Part shown: positions 26,849-36,900 of the stretch, in pieces
Numbering within the stretch: the first letter of the stretch is position 1
Layout of the letters: each line of letters opens with the position of its first letter
Origin: Variovorax paradoxus
Lineage (GTDB): Bacteria; Pseudomonadota; Gammaproteobacteria; Burkholderiales; Burkholderiaceae_C
Direction of reading: 5' to 3'
DNA: 64,000 nt
Assembly (NCBI RefSeq): GCF_009755665.1
Contig: NZ_CP046622.1
Location: 558,001-622,000, forward strand
Notes under the pieces: model-generated
What the model saw: only the letters and a program-made list of their open reading frames with translations
What the model was told of the DNA's origin: nothing
The model's database searches: none
Position numbers and translations under genes: made by a program

Positions 26849-28738
26849 CTAGGCTTCGGCGTTGAGCAATGCCGCCGCGCGCTGGGCCTGGATGGCCTGG
26901 CGCAGCACGCGCGGAGAAACCGGCTTGTAGAGCACCGCGATGCCGGCGCTGGCCACTTCGCGCAGGCGGTCGGGCTTGGTTTCTCCCGTGACCAGCAGGC
27001 GTGCCGTGCCGGGCCCGATGCCGCGCGGATGGCGTTCGAGCGCCGCGATCACGTCCAGCCCGTTGTCGCCGCCCTGCAGGAGCAGATCGCTCACCACCAC
27101 GTCCGGCGGCCGCTCCCACGCGTCGGCCAGCGCGAGTGCCTCGGCGCGGGTCTGCGCCGCCTGCACTTCGGCGCCCCAATTGGTGAGCACCACCGACAGG
27201 CCTTCGAGAATGGTGCGCTCGTCATCGATCACCAGGATGCGCAACTGTTCGAAGCTGGGTTCCTCCTCGATGGCGCTGGGGGCCGGCGTCACGTCCAGCG
27301 CGGGCAATGCGGCCGGCGCCGAACGCACCAGCACCCGCACGCAGGTGCCCTTGTTCGGCCGCGAGGTCAGCTCGACGCGGGTGTTGAGCAGTTCCGTCAG
27401 GCGCTGCACCGTGGCAAGCCCCAGGCCCATGCCGCGCTGGCCGCGCGGCGCCTGGCGGCCGGTGGCCTCTACCTGGTAGAACTCCTCGAACACGCGTGCC
27501 TGATGCTGCACGGCAATGCCCACGCCGGTGTCGACCACGTCGATGCGAACACCCTTGCCGCGCCGCCGGGCGCCGATCAGCACGCCGCCTTCGATGGTGT
27601 GGCGCAGCGAGTTCGACACCAGGTTGTTGAGAATGCGCGAGAGCATCACGTAGTCGCAGCGCACCCAGAGGTCGGTCTTGCGCGCCACCAGCCGCAGGCC
27701 CTGCTGCTCGGCCACCGGCCGGAAGTTGCGGCTGATTTCGTCGAACAGCTGGTCGAGCGGAAAGTCCGCCCACTGCGGCTGCAGCACGCCGGCGTCGAGC
27801 TGCGAGAGGTTGAGCAGTTCCGAGAACAGCCGGTCGAGCGAATCGACGCACTCGCGGATGTGGCCGATGCGCTGCAGGCGCACGGGGTCGGTCTCGCCGT
27901 TGGCCAAGCCGTCGGAAAACAGCGTGAGCGCATGCAGCGGCTGGCGCAGGTCGTGGCTGGCGGCCGCCAGCAGGCGCGTCTTGGCCTGGCTCGCGACTTC
28001 GAGCTGCTGGTTCTTGCGCGCGAGTTCGGCCGTGGCCTCGCTGATGCGGCTTTGCAGCAGCCGGTGGCTCTCGGCCAGCGCGCGCGCCGCCTGGTTGAAG
28101 CCGTGCTGCAGGTGCCGCACTTCGGAGGTGCCCTCGATGGTCACGCTCGCGGCTTCGCCGGCGCCCAGGCGGTCGACCGCCTTGCCCAGCGCACGGATCG
28201 GCTCGCTGATGCGCCGCGCGGCCCACCAGCCCGCCAGCCCCACGCCCACCAGGCTGGTTGCCAGCACCAGCACCACGTTGAGCCACACCGAGCGCCGCGC
28301 GTCCTGCACGGCGTCCAGGCTCATCTCGACCATGACCTTGCCGCTGTGCCGGCCGTCCTCGCTCACGATCGGCACTACCACCTGCAGCCCTTCGCCCCGG
28401 GCGCGGTCGACGGTTTCGGAGTTGGCGACGATCTCGCCATCGTCCGACCAGATCTGCACCTGCTGCACGTGCGGCTGGTAGGTGCCCGACTGGGCTGTGC
28501 GCTGAAGAATGCGGCGGTCCATGCGCACCAGCGGGGCTTGCGCCGCGGTGGCAACCTGCAGCGCCACCGTTTGCGCGTTGGCGCGCATCAGCTCGGTGAG
28601 GTTGTCCAGGTGCTGGCGCGTCAGAACGGCAATGGCCGCCAGCGTGGCGGCGGTTGCCGGCACCAGCGCCAGCAGGATCAGCTGCTGCGCGAAGGTGAGG
28701 CGCGCAAGCCCCCGGACGACGCGGAAGTTCCAGTTCAT
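26849..28738 (-). CDS. Hybrid sensor histidine kinase/response regulator (HK2)
   Basis: A 629-residue inner-membrane kinase built like HK1. Membrane segments lie at about residues 17-38 and 152-172, with a periplasmic region between. A HAMP-like part (ISEPIRALGKAVDRLGAG) is followed by HisKA AAASHDLRQPLHALT (His near 262), HATPase with NLVSNSLRHT and GMGLGLATVQRLT, and a receiver with Asp in VVVSDLLLQGGDNG (about 550) and a conserved Lys in VLYKPVSP. No output domain is present. It is divergent from the two PhnD-like binding-protein genes, which could supply its ligand. It shares an approximately co-linear domain plan with HK1, suggesting duplication. Confidence 0.93.
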   Translation of the reverse strand: MNWNFRVVRGLARLTFAQQLILLALVPATAATLAAIAVLTRQHLDNLTELMRANAQTVALQVATAAQAPLVRMDRRILQRTAQSGTYQPHVQQVQIWSDDGEIVANSETVDRARGEGLQVVVPIVSEDGRHSGKVMVEMSLDAVQDARRSVWLNVVLVLATSLVGVGLAGWWAARRISEPIRALGKAVDRLGAGEAASVTIEGTSEVRHLQHGFNQAARALAESHRLLQSRISEATAELARKNQQLEVASQAKTRLLAAASHDLRQPLHALTLFSDGLANGETDPVRLQRIGHIRECVDSLDRLFSELLNLSQLDAGVLQPQWADFPLDQLFDEISRNFRPVAEQQGLRLVARKTDLWVRCDYVMLSRILNNLVSNSLRHTIEGGVLIGARRRGKGVRIDVVDTGVGIAVQHQARVFEEFYQVEATGRQAPRGQRGMGLGLATVQRLTELLNTRVELTSRPNKGTCVRVLVRSAPAALPALDVTPAPSAIEEEPSFEQLRILVIDDERTILEGLSVVLTNWGAEVQAAQTRAEALALADAWERPPDVVVSDLLLQGGDNGLDVIAALERHPRGIGPGTARLLVTGETKPDRLREVASAGIAVLYKPVSPRVLRQAIQAQRAAALLNAEA

Positions 28739-28899
28739 GGGGGCATTTGGCGCATGAAGATCAAGCTTAGGGACCCAGGTTACGGAGCGAAAGATGGGAA
28801 AAACATCACAAAATCAGCTTGTATTTGATATCTAATCGTGTCCGCGTTTGTCCATGTTAGACCCGCTGACCCGCAGCGGCCCATGTTCCGTGCCCAAAA

Positions 28900-30003
28900 A
28901 TGCAGGCCTCCCCAAGCCGCGTCCGGAAGGCTTCCGGCGCCATTGACGCCTTTCGTGCCCCGCACCGCAGCCCGCGGTTCAGGCGTGCTGCCGCCGTGGT
29001 GGTTCGCCGCGGCGCACTCGCCTTGACGCTGCTCGCCGGCCTGCCGATGCTGGCGGCCGCCCAGCCCGCGCTGCAGCCCGATGCACCGGTGCGCTTCGGC
29101 ATCCTGCCTCTCGGCGGCGCTTTCGAATCGCGCAGCGACTGGGACCCCTTGCTGGCCGAACTGAGCCGCGCCATCTCCCGACCGGTGAGCGTGCTCTCGG
29201 TCAATTCGTATGAAGCGCTCGAACAGGCCATCCGCCGCGACGAGGTCGACATGGCGTTCCTGTCCGGAAAGATGGCGCTCGACGCCGTGACGCAGCGCCG
29301 CATGAAAGTGGTGGCGCAGGTGGTGCGGCACGATGGCCTGGCCGGCTACCGCGCCCTGCTGCTCACCCGCAAGACGCCGCCGTTCAACACCAGGAAGAGC
29401 CTGCTCGGCGAGCCGGAACGCTGGCGCCTTGCGCGCGGCGAGCGGCAGTCCGTGTCGGGCTTCATCGTGCCGCAGCTGCAGTTCTTCCTGCCCAACCACA
29501 TCGCCATGGAAACCCGCTTCCTGAGCGAGATCGTCGGCACGCATCAGGCGACCGCCCTGGCCGTGGCCAACAACGAAGCCGATGTGGCCACCAACAACAC
29601 GGCCGATTTCGAGCGCTTCAAGCAGCGCTTTCCGGCCGAGGCGCTGCGGCTGCAGGTGCTGTGGGAGTCGGAGCTGATTCCGCATGCGCAGATCGTGGTG
29701 CGGCGTGAGTACCCGCCGGAGCTGCGCAGCAGCGTGCAGGCCTTCCTGGTCGGCTACGGGCGTGCCAAGGGGCCCAAGGGCGATGCGGAGCGGGCCGTGC
29801 TCAAGTCGCTGCACGACCTGGCCGGCTTCGTGGCGGCGGACAACAGCTCGCTGCAGCCGGCCGCCAAGCTCGCCTATCAGCTGGCCAAGCAAAACGCCAT
29901 GACCGCGCAATGGGTCAACGACGAGGCGCGGCAGGCGCGCCTGAAGCGCATCGAGAGCGGCTACTCGGAGCAGGCCACCGTCCTTCGGGACCTGTCGCCC
30001 TGA
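28900..30003 (+). CDS. PhnD-like periplasmic binding protein, first of a tandem pair
   Basis: A 367-residue phosphate/phosphonate-type (PhnD-like) binding protein. A long basic N-terminus precedes the signal core LALTLLAGLPMLAAAQ, so a later GTG start near 28,998 is also possible. The mature region reads PVRFGILPLGGAFESRSDW, RRDEVDMAFLSGKMALDAV, and ADVATNNTADFERFKQRFP. Many PhnD relatives carry phosphite or phosphonate, but no transporter genes are nearby. The stop is two bases before the next, paralogous gene. It is divergent from hybrid kinase HK2, which fits a role in signal sensing. Confidence 0.83.
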   Translation: MQASPSRVRKASGAIDAFRAPHRSPRFRRAAAVVVRRGALALTLLAGLPMLAAAQPALQPDAPVRFGILPLGGAFESRSDWDPLLAELSRAISRPVSVLSVNSYEALEQAIRRDEVDMAFLSGKMALDAVTQRRMKVVAQVVRHDGLAGYRALLLTRKTPPFNTRKSLLGEPERWRLARGERQSVSGFIVPQLQFFLPNHIAMETRFLSEIVGTHQATALAVANNEADVATNNTADFERFKQRFPAEALRLQVLWESELIPHAQIVVRREYPPELRSSVQAFLVGYGRAKGPKGDAERAVLKSLHDLAGFVAADNSSLQPAAKLAYQLAKQNAMTAQWVNDEARQARLKRIESGYSEQATVLRDLSP

Positions 30004-30004
30004 C

Positions 30005-31066
30005 ATGCCTGCCCGCGCGCTGCCTCGCGCTGTCAGGTGGCTTGCCGCCATGGCACTGCCGCTCATGCTTGTTGCCACCGCGCTCTTGCTGGCGCCGGGC
30101 AGCGTCGGCGCTACCGAAAAGGCGGCCGTTCCCGCCAAGCCCGTGCGCTTTGGCGTGCTGCCGCTGGGAGGCGCCGTCGAATCGCGTGCGTTGTGGATGC
30201 CGCTGCTGGCCGACATGAGCCAGGCCATCGGCGTGCCGGTGGCGGCGTACTCCGTGGCGTCGTACGAAGAGCTCGACCGCGCCATCAAGCGCGATGAAGT
30301 CGACATGGCGTTTCTCTCGGCCAAGATCGCGCTGGACGCAGTGATGCAGCGGCGCATGAAGGTGGTGGCGCAAATCGCCCGCCGGCCCGGCATGCCCACC
30401 CACCGCGCGGTGCTGCTCACGCGGAAGGCCGGCGCGCCCAACACGCTGGAAGCGGTGCTCGCAGAGCCTGAGCGCTGGCGGCTCGCACGTGGAGACAGCC
30501 GCTCGGTGACCGGTTTTCTCATGCCGCAGAGCCAGCTGTTCCTGCCGAGAAATATCCAGATGGAAACCCGGTTCCGAGGCGAGATCGTCGGCAACCACCA
30601 GGCCACAGCACTTGCAGTGGCCAACGGCGACGCCGACGTGGCCACCAACAACACCACCGACTTCGAGCGCTTCAGGGAGCAGTTTCCCGTCGAGGCCGCG
30701 CGGCTGCATGTGGTGTGGGAGTCCGAGCCGCCGCCCGGCGCGCAGATGGTGGTGCGGCGCGACTACCCGCCCGCGTTTCAGGCCCGGCTGCAGGCCTTTC
30801 TGGTCGGCTATGGCCAGGGCAAGGGCCCGCGCGCCGATGCCGAGCGCGAAGTGCTCAAGACGCTGCGCGCGGCCTACGGCTATGCGCCGGCCGACGACAG
30901 CGCGCTGCTGCCCGAGGCCACGCTCGAGTACCAGTTGGGCAAGCAAAGTGCCATGGCGGCTGCCTGGGTCAACGATGCGGCGCGCGAGCAGCGGCTGCGG
31001 CGCATAGAGCAGGCGTACAAGGAGCAGGTCGAGACTTTGCGGGCGGCGTCTACTGCCGCACGTTGA
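30005..31066 (+). CDS. PhnD-like periplasmic binding protein, second of a tandem pair
   Basis: A 353-residue paralog of the preceding gene, alike along nearly its whole length: PVRFGVLPLGGAVESRALW, KRDEVDMAFLSAKIALDAV, and ADVATNNTTDFERFREQFP align directly. A signal peptide covers about residues 1-35 (LPLMLVATALLLAPGSVGA). There is no separate ribosome binding site; the ATG follows the upstream stop by one base, so translation is probably coupled. Retention of two diverged copies suggests that they sense different ligands or form a pair. The gene ends before a hairpin and the tssK promoter region. Confidence 0.83.
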   Translation: MPARALPRAVRWLAAMALPLMLVATALLLAPGSVGATEKAAVPAKPVRFGVLPLGGAVESRALWMPLLADMSQAIGVPVAAYSVASYEELDRAIKRDEVDMAFLSAKIALDAVMQRRMKVVAQIARRPGMPTHRAVLLTRKAGAPNTLEAVLAEPERWRLARGDSRSVTGFLMPQSQLFLPRNIQMETRFRGEIVGNHQATALAVANGDADVATNNTTDFERFREQFPVEAARLHVVWESEPPPGAQMVVRRDYPPAFQARLQAFLVGYGQGKGPRADAEREVLKTLRAAYGYAPADDSALLPEATLEYQLGKQSAMAAAWVNDAAREQRLRRIEQAYKEQVETLRAASTAAR

Positions 31067-31209
31067 ACGAGGCGTGCGGGCGCCCGCCTAGTCCCTTCGC
31101 CGTAGCTCCAAATCCCTCCGCCTAGGCCGTTAGGCGGATTTGCCGCCGGCCTTGCGCGCCGGAAACTCCGTGCTTCTTTCGGGCAGCCCTTGCCTTTGAC
31201 GGAGTGCGG
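31067..31209. promoter_or_regulatory. Regulatory region upstream of the T6SS operon
   Basis: This intergenic region holds a TAG-N11-TAG site (31089-31105, TAGTCCCTTCGCCGTAG), a related AATCCCTCCGCCTAGG box at 31111, and a perfect 8-bp hairpin. No -24/-12 sigma-54 pattern was recognised. A GGAG sits six bases before the tssK ATG. This is the most likely control point for tssK-tssL-tssM-tagF. Confidence 0.45.
31117..31138 (+). terminator. 8-bp hairpin between the binding-protein genes and tssK
   Basis: TCCGCCTA pairs with TAGGCGGA around a six-base GGCCGT loop, followed only by TT. It could end transcripts of the binding-protein pair or be a protein-binding dyad within the tssK promoter region; the sequence does not decide between them. 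Confidence 0.4.
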
Positions 31210-32541
31210 ATGAGTTGGCGAACAAAAGTGGTCTGGAGCGAGGGGATGCTGCTGCAGCCCCAGCACCTGCAGCAGAGCGAGCGTCATGGCGACCATGCGC
31301 GGCATGTGCTTTTGCGTTCGACCACGCCCTATGCCTGGGGTTTTGCGGAGATCGAGATCGACCAGGCCGCGCTCACGCTGGGCAAGCTCGCGCTGGTGCG
31401 CGCGGTGGGCATCTTCGGCGACGGCACGGTGTTCGACATGCCGGCGGTCGATCCGCTGCCCGAACCCATCGACATTCCGCCCGCCATGCGCGACGAGGCC
31501 GTGATGCTGGCGCTGCCCGTGCGCCGTGCCGGTGCCCGCGAGGCCGATGCCGAAGAATATGAAGAGCTGGTGCGCCACCGCGTGCTCGAGTCCGAAGTGC
31601 CCGACTCCAACACCGCCGGCGAGCGCACCGCCATGCTGCAACTGGGCCAGCTTCATACCCGCCTGATGCGCGCCAGCGAAGCGACCGATGCCTGGACCAC
31701 GCTGGGCGTGGCACGCGTGGTCGAGCGCCGCGTCGACAATCAGGTGCAGCTCGACCGTGCCATGCTGCCGCCGCTGCTCGACGTGGCGGGCCATGCCGTG
31801 ATCCGTTCGTGGCTCGACGAACTGCTGGGCCTCTTGCGCCAGCGCGGCGAGGCGCTGGCCGGCCGCATGACGCAAGGCGGCACGGGCGGCGTGGCCGAGA
31901 TCGCGGACTTCATGCTGCTGCAGACGGTCAACCGCAACGAGGCGGTGTTTGCACACTTGGCCAAGAGCGCGATGTTGCACCCGCAGCATTTCTTCGAGCA
32001 TGCGCTCGGGCTGGCGGGCGATCTCGCGAGCTTTCGCGATTCGCGCCGCGTCACGCGCTTCGGCCCCTACATCCACGACGACCTGGCGCTGAGCTTCCGC
32101 CCGGTGATGGACGACCTGCGCCGCAGCCTCTCGATGGTGCTGGAGCAGTCGGCCATCCGCATCGAGCTGCATGACCGCAAGCACGGCGTGCGCGTGGCGG
32201 TGGTCACCGACGTGGAGCTGCAGCGCAAGGCGACCTTCGTGCTTGCGGTGAATGCCAGCATGCCGAGCGAGGCGCTGCGCGCGCGCTTTCCCACGCAGGT
32301 CAAGATCGGCCCGGTCGAGCGCATCCGCGACCTGGTCAACCTGGCGCTGCCGGGCGTCACGCTCACGCCGATGCCGGTGGCGCCGCGGCAGATTCCCTTC
32401 CATACCGGCGCCAACTACTTCGAGCTCGAAACGCGCAACAGCGACCTGTGGCGGCAGCTGGAGCAATCGGGCGGCATCGCGATGCACATCGCGGGCGACT
32501 TTCCAGGCCTCGACCTCGCGTTCTGGGCCATTCGTTCCTAG
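31210..32541 (+). CDS. tssK: T6SS baseplate subunit TssK
   Basis: TssK trimers link the T6SS baseplate to the membrane complex. The 443-residue protein begins with the family hallmark SWRTKVVWSEGMLLQPQHLQ and continues with PYAWGFAEIEID; later come FMLLQTVNRNEAVFAHL and the C-terminal RQIPFHTGANYFELE. Start ATG 31210 is preferred over GTG 31204 because GGAG lies six bases before it and homologs begin near this point. It is the first gene of the T6SS transcript, with tssL 32 bases downstream. Confidence 0.95.
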   Translation: MSWRTKVVWSEGMLLQPQHLQQSERHGDHARHVLLRSTTPYAWGFAEIEIDQAALTLGKLALVRAVGIFGDGTVFDMPAVDPLPEPIDIPPAMRDEAVMLALPVRRAGAREADAEEYEELVRHRVLESEVPDSNTAGERTAMLQLGQLHTRLMRASEATDAWTTLGVARVVERRVDNQVQLDRAMLPPLLDVAGHAVIRSWLDELLGLLRQRGEALAGRMTQGGTGGVAEIADFMLLQTVNRNEAVFAHLAKSAMLHPQHFFEHALGLAGDLASFRDSRRVTRFGPYIHDDLALSFRPVMDDLRRSLSMVLEQSAIRIELHDRKHGVRVAVVTDVELQRKATFVLAVNASMPSEALRARFPTQVKIGPVERIRDLVNLALPGVTLTPMPVAPRQIPFHTGANYFELETRNSDLWRQLEQSGGIAMHIAGDFPGLDLAFWAIRS

Positions 32542-32573
32542 CCGCATCGGGCTGACGGAAACGGAACACCATC

Positions 32574-33902
32574 ATGACCACACCAGACCCCTTCGCCGCT
32601 TTCGAGTCGGAGCGCACGGTCATCAAGCCCAAGCCGCGCACGCCTGCCGGCACGCCGCCGCCTGCGGCCGCACCCGCGCCGTTCTTCGGCGGTGCCGATC
32701 CCACGCCCGCGGTTGAGGTCGGCGACATCGGCCTGCTCAATCCGCTGGTCTCGGCCGCGGGCAAGCTGCTGGTGCTGATCGGCAAGCTGCGCAATCTTGC
32801 GCAGCCGCCCAACGTGCCGGCCCTGCGCGCCTCCACCGCCGACGCGGTGAACCAGTTCGACGCCGCCGCTCGCCGCGCCGGGGTGAGCAACGAGTCGGTG
32901 CTTGCCGCGCGCTATGTGCTGTGCACCGCGCTCGACGAAGCCGTGGCCAACACGCCCTGGGGCGTGCAGGCCGGCTGGAACAAGCAGAGCCTCCTGGTGC
33001 AGTTCCACAATGAGACCTGGGGCGGCGAAAAAGTGTTCCAGCTGCTTGCCAAGCTCGCGCAGGACGTGCCCACGCACCGCCAGCTGCTGGAGCTGATCTA
33101 CAGCGTGCTCGCACTCGGCTTCGAAGGCCGCTACCGCGTGGTCGACAACGGCCGCGCCCAGCTCGATTCGGTGCGCCAGCGCCTGGCCGACCTCATCGCC
33201 AAGGACCGCCCGCCGCTCGAGGCCGAGCTTTCTCCTCATTGGCGCGGGCAAGGTGCGGGCACGGTGCGGCTGCGCGAATCGCTGCCGCTGTGGGTGTTTG
33301 CGGCGGGCTTTGCGCTGCTGCTCGCGCTGGCTTGGTTTGGCCTCAGGCTCACGCTCAACTACCGCTCCGACACCACCTATGCCGCCGTGTCGGGCCTGCG
33401 CGTGCCCAACATACAGATTGCGCTGCCCGCCGTACCGGCCAAGTCGCCGCGGCTCGCGCGCTTTCTCGAACCCGAGATCAAGCAGGGCCTGGTCACGGTG
33501 ACCGACGAGGCCGACCGCAGCGTGGTGCGCCTGCGCGGCGACTCTTTCTTCGGCTCGGGTAGTGCCGAGCCCATGGCCGCATCGCTGCCGGTGCTGCGCC
33601 GCATCGGCCAGGCGCTGGCCGAGGTGAAGGGCGAGGTGCTGATCACCGGCCACTCCGACAACCAGCCGATCCGCTCGCTTCGCTATCCGTCCAACTGGCA
33701 TCTTTCGGCCGCGCGCGCCGATGCGGTGAAGGGCTCGCTCACCACGCTGGTGGACCCGGCGCGCATGCGCTCCGATGGCAAGGCCGACGCCGAGCCCGTG
33801 GCCGCCAATGACACCCCGGCCAACCGCGCGCGCAACCGGCGTGTCGACATCGTGCTGTTGTCAGAGCCCGACCGGGTGGCTTCGGCGGGAGTGACGAAAT
33901 GA
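32574..33902 (+). CDS. tssL: T6SS membrane protein TssL with OmpA-like peptidoglycan-binding domain
   Basis: TssL is the inner-membrane partner of TssM. This 442-residue form has a proline/alanine-rich N-terminus, a DotU-like cytoplasmic helical domain (about residues 55-225; RYVLCTALDEAVANTPWG), one membrane segment (about 240-262), and a C-terminal OmpA-like domain. The latter shows EVLITGHSDNQPI, WHLSAARADAVK and NRARNRRVDIVL, which anchor the complex to peptidoglycan. Fusions of DotU with OmpA are common in T6SS. The stop overlaps the tssM ATG (ATGA). Confidence 0.95.
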   Translation: MTTPDPFAAFESERTVIKPKPRTPAGTPPPAAAPAPFFGGADPTPAVEVGDIGLLNPLVSAAGKLLVLIGKLRNLAQPPNVPALRASTADAVNQFDAAARRAGVSNESVLAARYVLCTALDEAVANTPWGVQAGWNKQSLLVQFHNETWGGEKVFQLLAKLAQDVPTHRQLLELIYSVLALGFEGRYRVVDNGRAQLDSVRQRLADLIAKDRPPLEAELSPHWRGQGAGTVRLRESLPLWVFAAGFALLLALAWFGLRLTLNYRSDTTYAAVSGLRVPNIQIALPAVPAKSPRLARFLEPEIKQGLVTVTDEADRSVVRLRGDSFFGSGSAEPMAASLPVLRRIGQALAEVKGEVLITGHSDNQPIRSLRYPSNWHLSAARADAVKGSLTTLVDPARMRSDGKADAEPVAANDTPANRARNRRVDIVLLSEPDRVASAGVTK

Positions 33903-36900
33903 TCAAGAAAATCTTCGGCTTCCTGTTCAGCCCGCTGCTGCTGACCCTGCTGGCGCTGGTCATCGTCGCGCTGCTGATCTGGTGGATCGGCCCCATGGTG
34001 AAGATCGGCGCGCTGGCGCCGTTCGAAAGCGAACTCGTGCGCGCGCTGCTGATCGGTGCCATCGTGCTCATCGTGGTGCTGCGCGCGATTTACCGCCGGT
34101 GGCGCGCGCGCCGTGCGAGCCAGCACCTGACCGACGGCTTGATGAAGGCGCCGTCCGCCAAGACCGATGCACCGGTCAACGGCGAACAGAAGATCCTGGA
34201 CACGCGCTTCAGCGAAGCCGTGGCCACGCTCAAGCAGATGCGCCTGCACGCGGCCGGCAAGAAGCCCGGTTGGCGCGACTGGCTTTCCATCTCCGGCGGC
34301 AGCTATCTGTACGACTTGCCGTGGTACGTGTTCATCGGCGCACCCGGCGCGGGCAAGACCACCGCGCTGGTCAACTCGGGCCTCTCGTTTCCGCTGGCGG
34401 AAAAGTTCGGCCCCGGCGCCATTCGCGGCGTGGGCGGCACGCGCAACTGCGACTGGTGGTTCACCGACGAGGCCGTGCTCATCGACACCGCCGGCCGCTA
34501 CACCACGCAGGACAGCCACCAGTCGGAAGACAAGAGTGCATGGGAAGGCTTCCTCGGCCTGCTCAAGAAGGCACGCCCGCGCCGCCCGCTGAACGGCGTG
34601 TTCCTGACCGTGAGCGTGGCCGACCTGCTGAGCCAGGGCCCAGAGCAGCGCACGCAGCTGGCGGCCTCCATTCGCGCGCGGCTGCTGGAACTCGATGCGA
34701 AGCTCACCACGCGGCTGCCGGTGTACGTGCTCGTTACCAAGAGCGATTTGCTCTACGGCTTCACCGACTACTTCGATGACCTTGGCAAGGAGCAGCGCGC
34801 GCAGGTGTTCGGCTTTACGCTCCCGGCCGACGAGAACGTGCAGGCCGACGAGAAGGGCCTATCCACCGCCTTCAACCGCGAGTTTGCGCTGCTGCACAAC
34901 CGCGTCAACGACGGTCTCATCGCGCGCATGCAGCGCGAGACCGACGGCACGCGGCGCGCGGCGATCTTCGGCTTTCCGGCGCAGTTCGGTTCCATCGGCT
35001 CGATGCTTTCCGACCTGCTCGACCAGGTGTTCACCGGCTCGCGTTTTGCCCAGCCGCCGTGGGTGCGCGGCGTGTACTTCACCAGCGGCACACAAGAGGG
35101 CAGCCCGATCGATCGCGTGATGGGCAGCCTTGCGCGCAGCTTCGGCCTGGAGCGCGCCATGCTCGCGCCGCAGAAGTCGAGCGGCCGCAGCTACTTTCTC
35201 ACCGCACTGCTGCGCGAGGTGGTGTTCCCGGAACAGCGCCTGGCCGGCGCCAACGTGAAGCTGGAGCGCCGACGCCACACGCTGCGCATGGCCGGCGTCG
35301 CAGCCATGACGCTGGTCACGCTTGCGCTCCTGGCGGGCTGGGGCTACAGCACGCTGCAGAACGTCAACTACCTGAAGTCGGTCGAGGCCCGTGTCGAGCC
35401 TGCGCGCCAGAATCTTGCGGCGCTGCCTTCACGGGTGCAGAACCTGGTGGAGGTGGCGCCCGTGCTGCAGGGCTTGCGCGACATCTGGAAGACGCCCGAC
35501 AACCGCCAGGGCGATGAGCCGCTGTCGATGACGCTCGGCCTCTACCAGGGCGACAAGCTCGATGCGGCCGCCATGCTCACGCACCAGCGCGCGCTCAACG
35601 ACGCCTTCCTGCCGCAGATCGCCAAGCGCATCGAGGACCAGCTGCGCACCGCGCAGAAGGACAACCTCGAATACACGTACGAGGCGCTCAAGAGCTACCT
35701 CATGCTCTACCAGCCCGAGCACTTCGATGCCGAGGCGCTCAAGGCCTGGATCACGCTCGACTGGGCGCGCAGCCTGGACCGCGGCATTCCCGAAGACCAG
35801 CGCCAGGCGCTCGAAGACCAGCTCGACGTGCTCATTGCACAAGGCCCGCCGCGCTCGCCGCTCAAGATGGACGAGAACCTGGTGCGCAGCGTGCGCGCTG
35901 TACTCGCGAGCTATCCGCTGGAGCAGCGCGTGTTCAGCCGCCTCAAGCGCCAGCGCGCCACCAAGGACATTCCGGGTTTCAGCATCGCCACCGCCGCCGG
36001 CCCCTCGGCACCCCTGGTGTTCGAGCGCATCAGCGGCAAGCCGCTCACCGAAGGCGTGCCGGGCATGTTCACCTACGACGGCTATCACAAGCGCTTCCAG
36101 AACGAGGTCACGGTGCTCACCGGCCTGCTCGCGCAGGAAGACCCGTGGGTGCTCGGGCAAGACCGCAGCGCCACCGACCGCATGCGCGACGTGGCCGCCC
36201 TCGGCGCGCTGACCGACCGCGTGCGCCGGCTCTACCTGGCGGAATACGTCAAGGTATGGGAGACGCTCTTGGCCGACGTGCGGCTGATTCGCGCCACCGG
36301 GCTCGAGAAGAACATCGAGGCCGCGCGCATTCTCTCGGGCGTGGGTTCGCCGCTTGCCAACTTCTTGCGCGCGGTGGTGAAGGAAACCACGCTCATTCCC
36401 GCCGACCAGCCCAAGGACGTGGTGAGCAAGGCGACCGCCACGGTCGCCAACACGCGCAAGGGCCTCGAAGACCTTTTCGGCGGCGACCCGAACAAGCCGG
36501 TGGCCAGCGGCAAGCGCATCGAGAGCATCGTGGACGACCGCTTCGAGCCGCTGCGCCGCCTGGTCACGCCCGTTGCGCCCAACCAGCCCGCGCCCATCGA
36601 CGAGGCGCTCAAGCTGTTCAACGAGGTGTATGTGTACCTCAACGCCGTCGACACGGCCGTGAAGGGCCGCACCTCGCCGCCGCCCGGCGACGTGGCCGGC
36701 AAGCTCAAGTCGGACGCCGGGCGCCTGCCCGAGCCGGTGCGCACCATGGTCGAGAACCTGAGCCAGTCGGGCGCCGCGCAGGCGCAGGTGGCCGAGCGCG
36801 GCAACCTGAGCCAGGACCTGCGCCCCGTGACCGAGTTCTGCAACCGCGCCATTGCGGGCCGCTACCCCTTCGTGGGCAGCAGCAAGCGCGACGTGCTGCC

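Noticed and set aside
28739..28899. Clear promoter boxes between HK2 and the PhnD-like genes
   Set aside because: The region is AT-richer and must hold two promoters, but no -35/-10 pair stands out enough to annotate. A TAACCTGGGTCCCTAAG stretch on the minus strand resembles the 17-bp motif with a one-base shift and was not counted.
31067..31209. Sigma-54 promoter before tssK
   Set aside because: No TGGCAC-N5-TTGC-like pair with proper spacing was found, though some T6SS clusters use RpoN.
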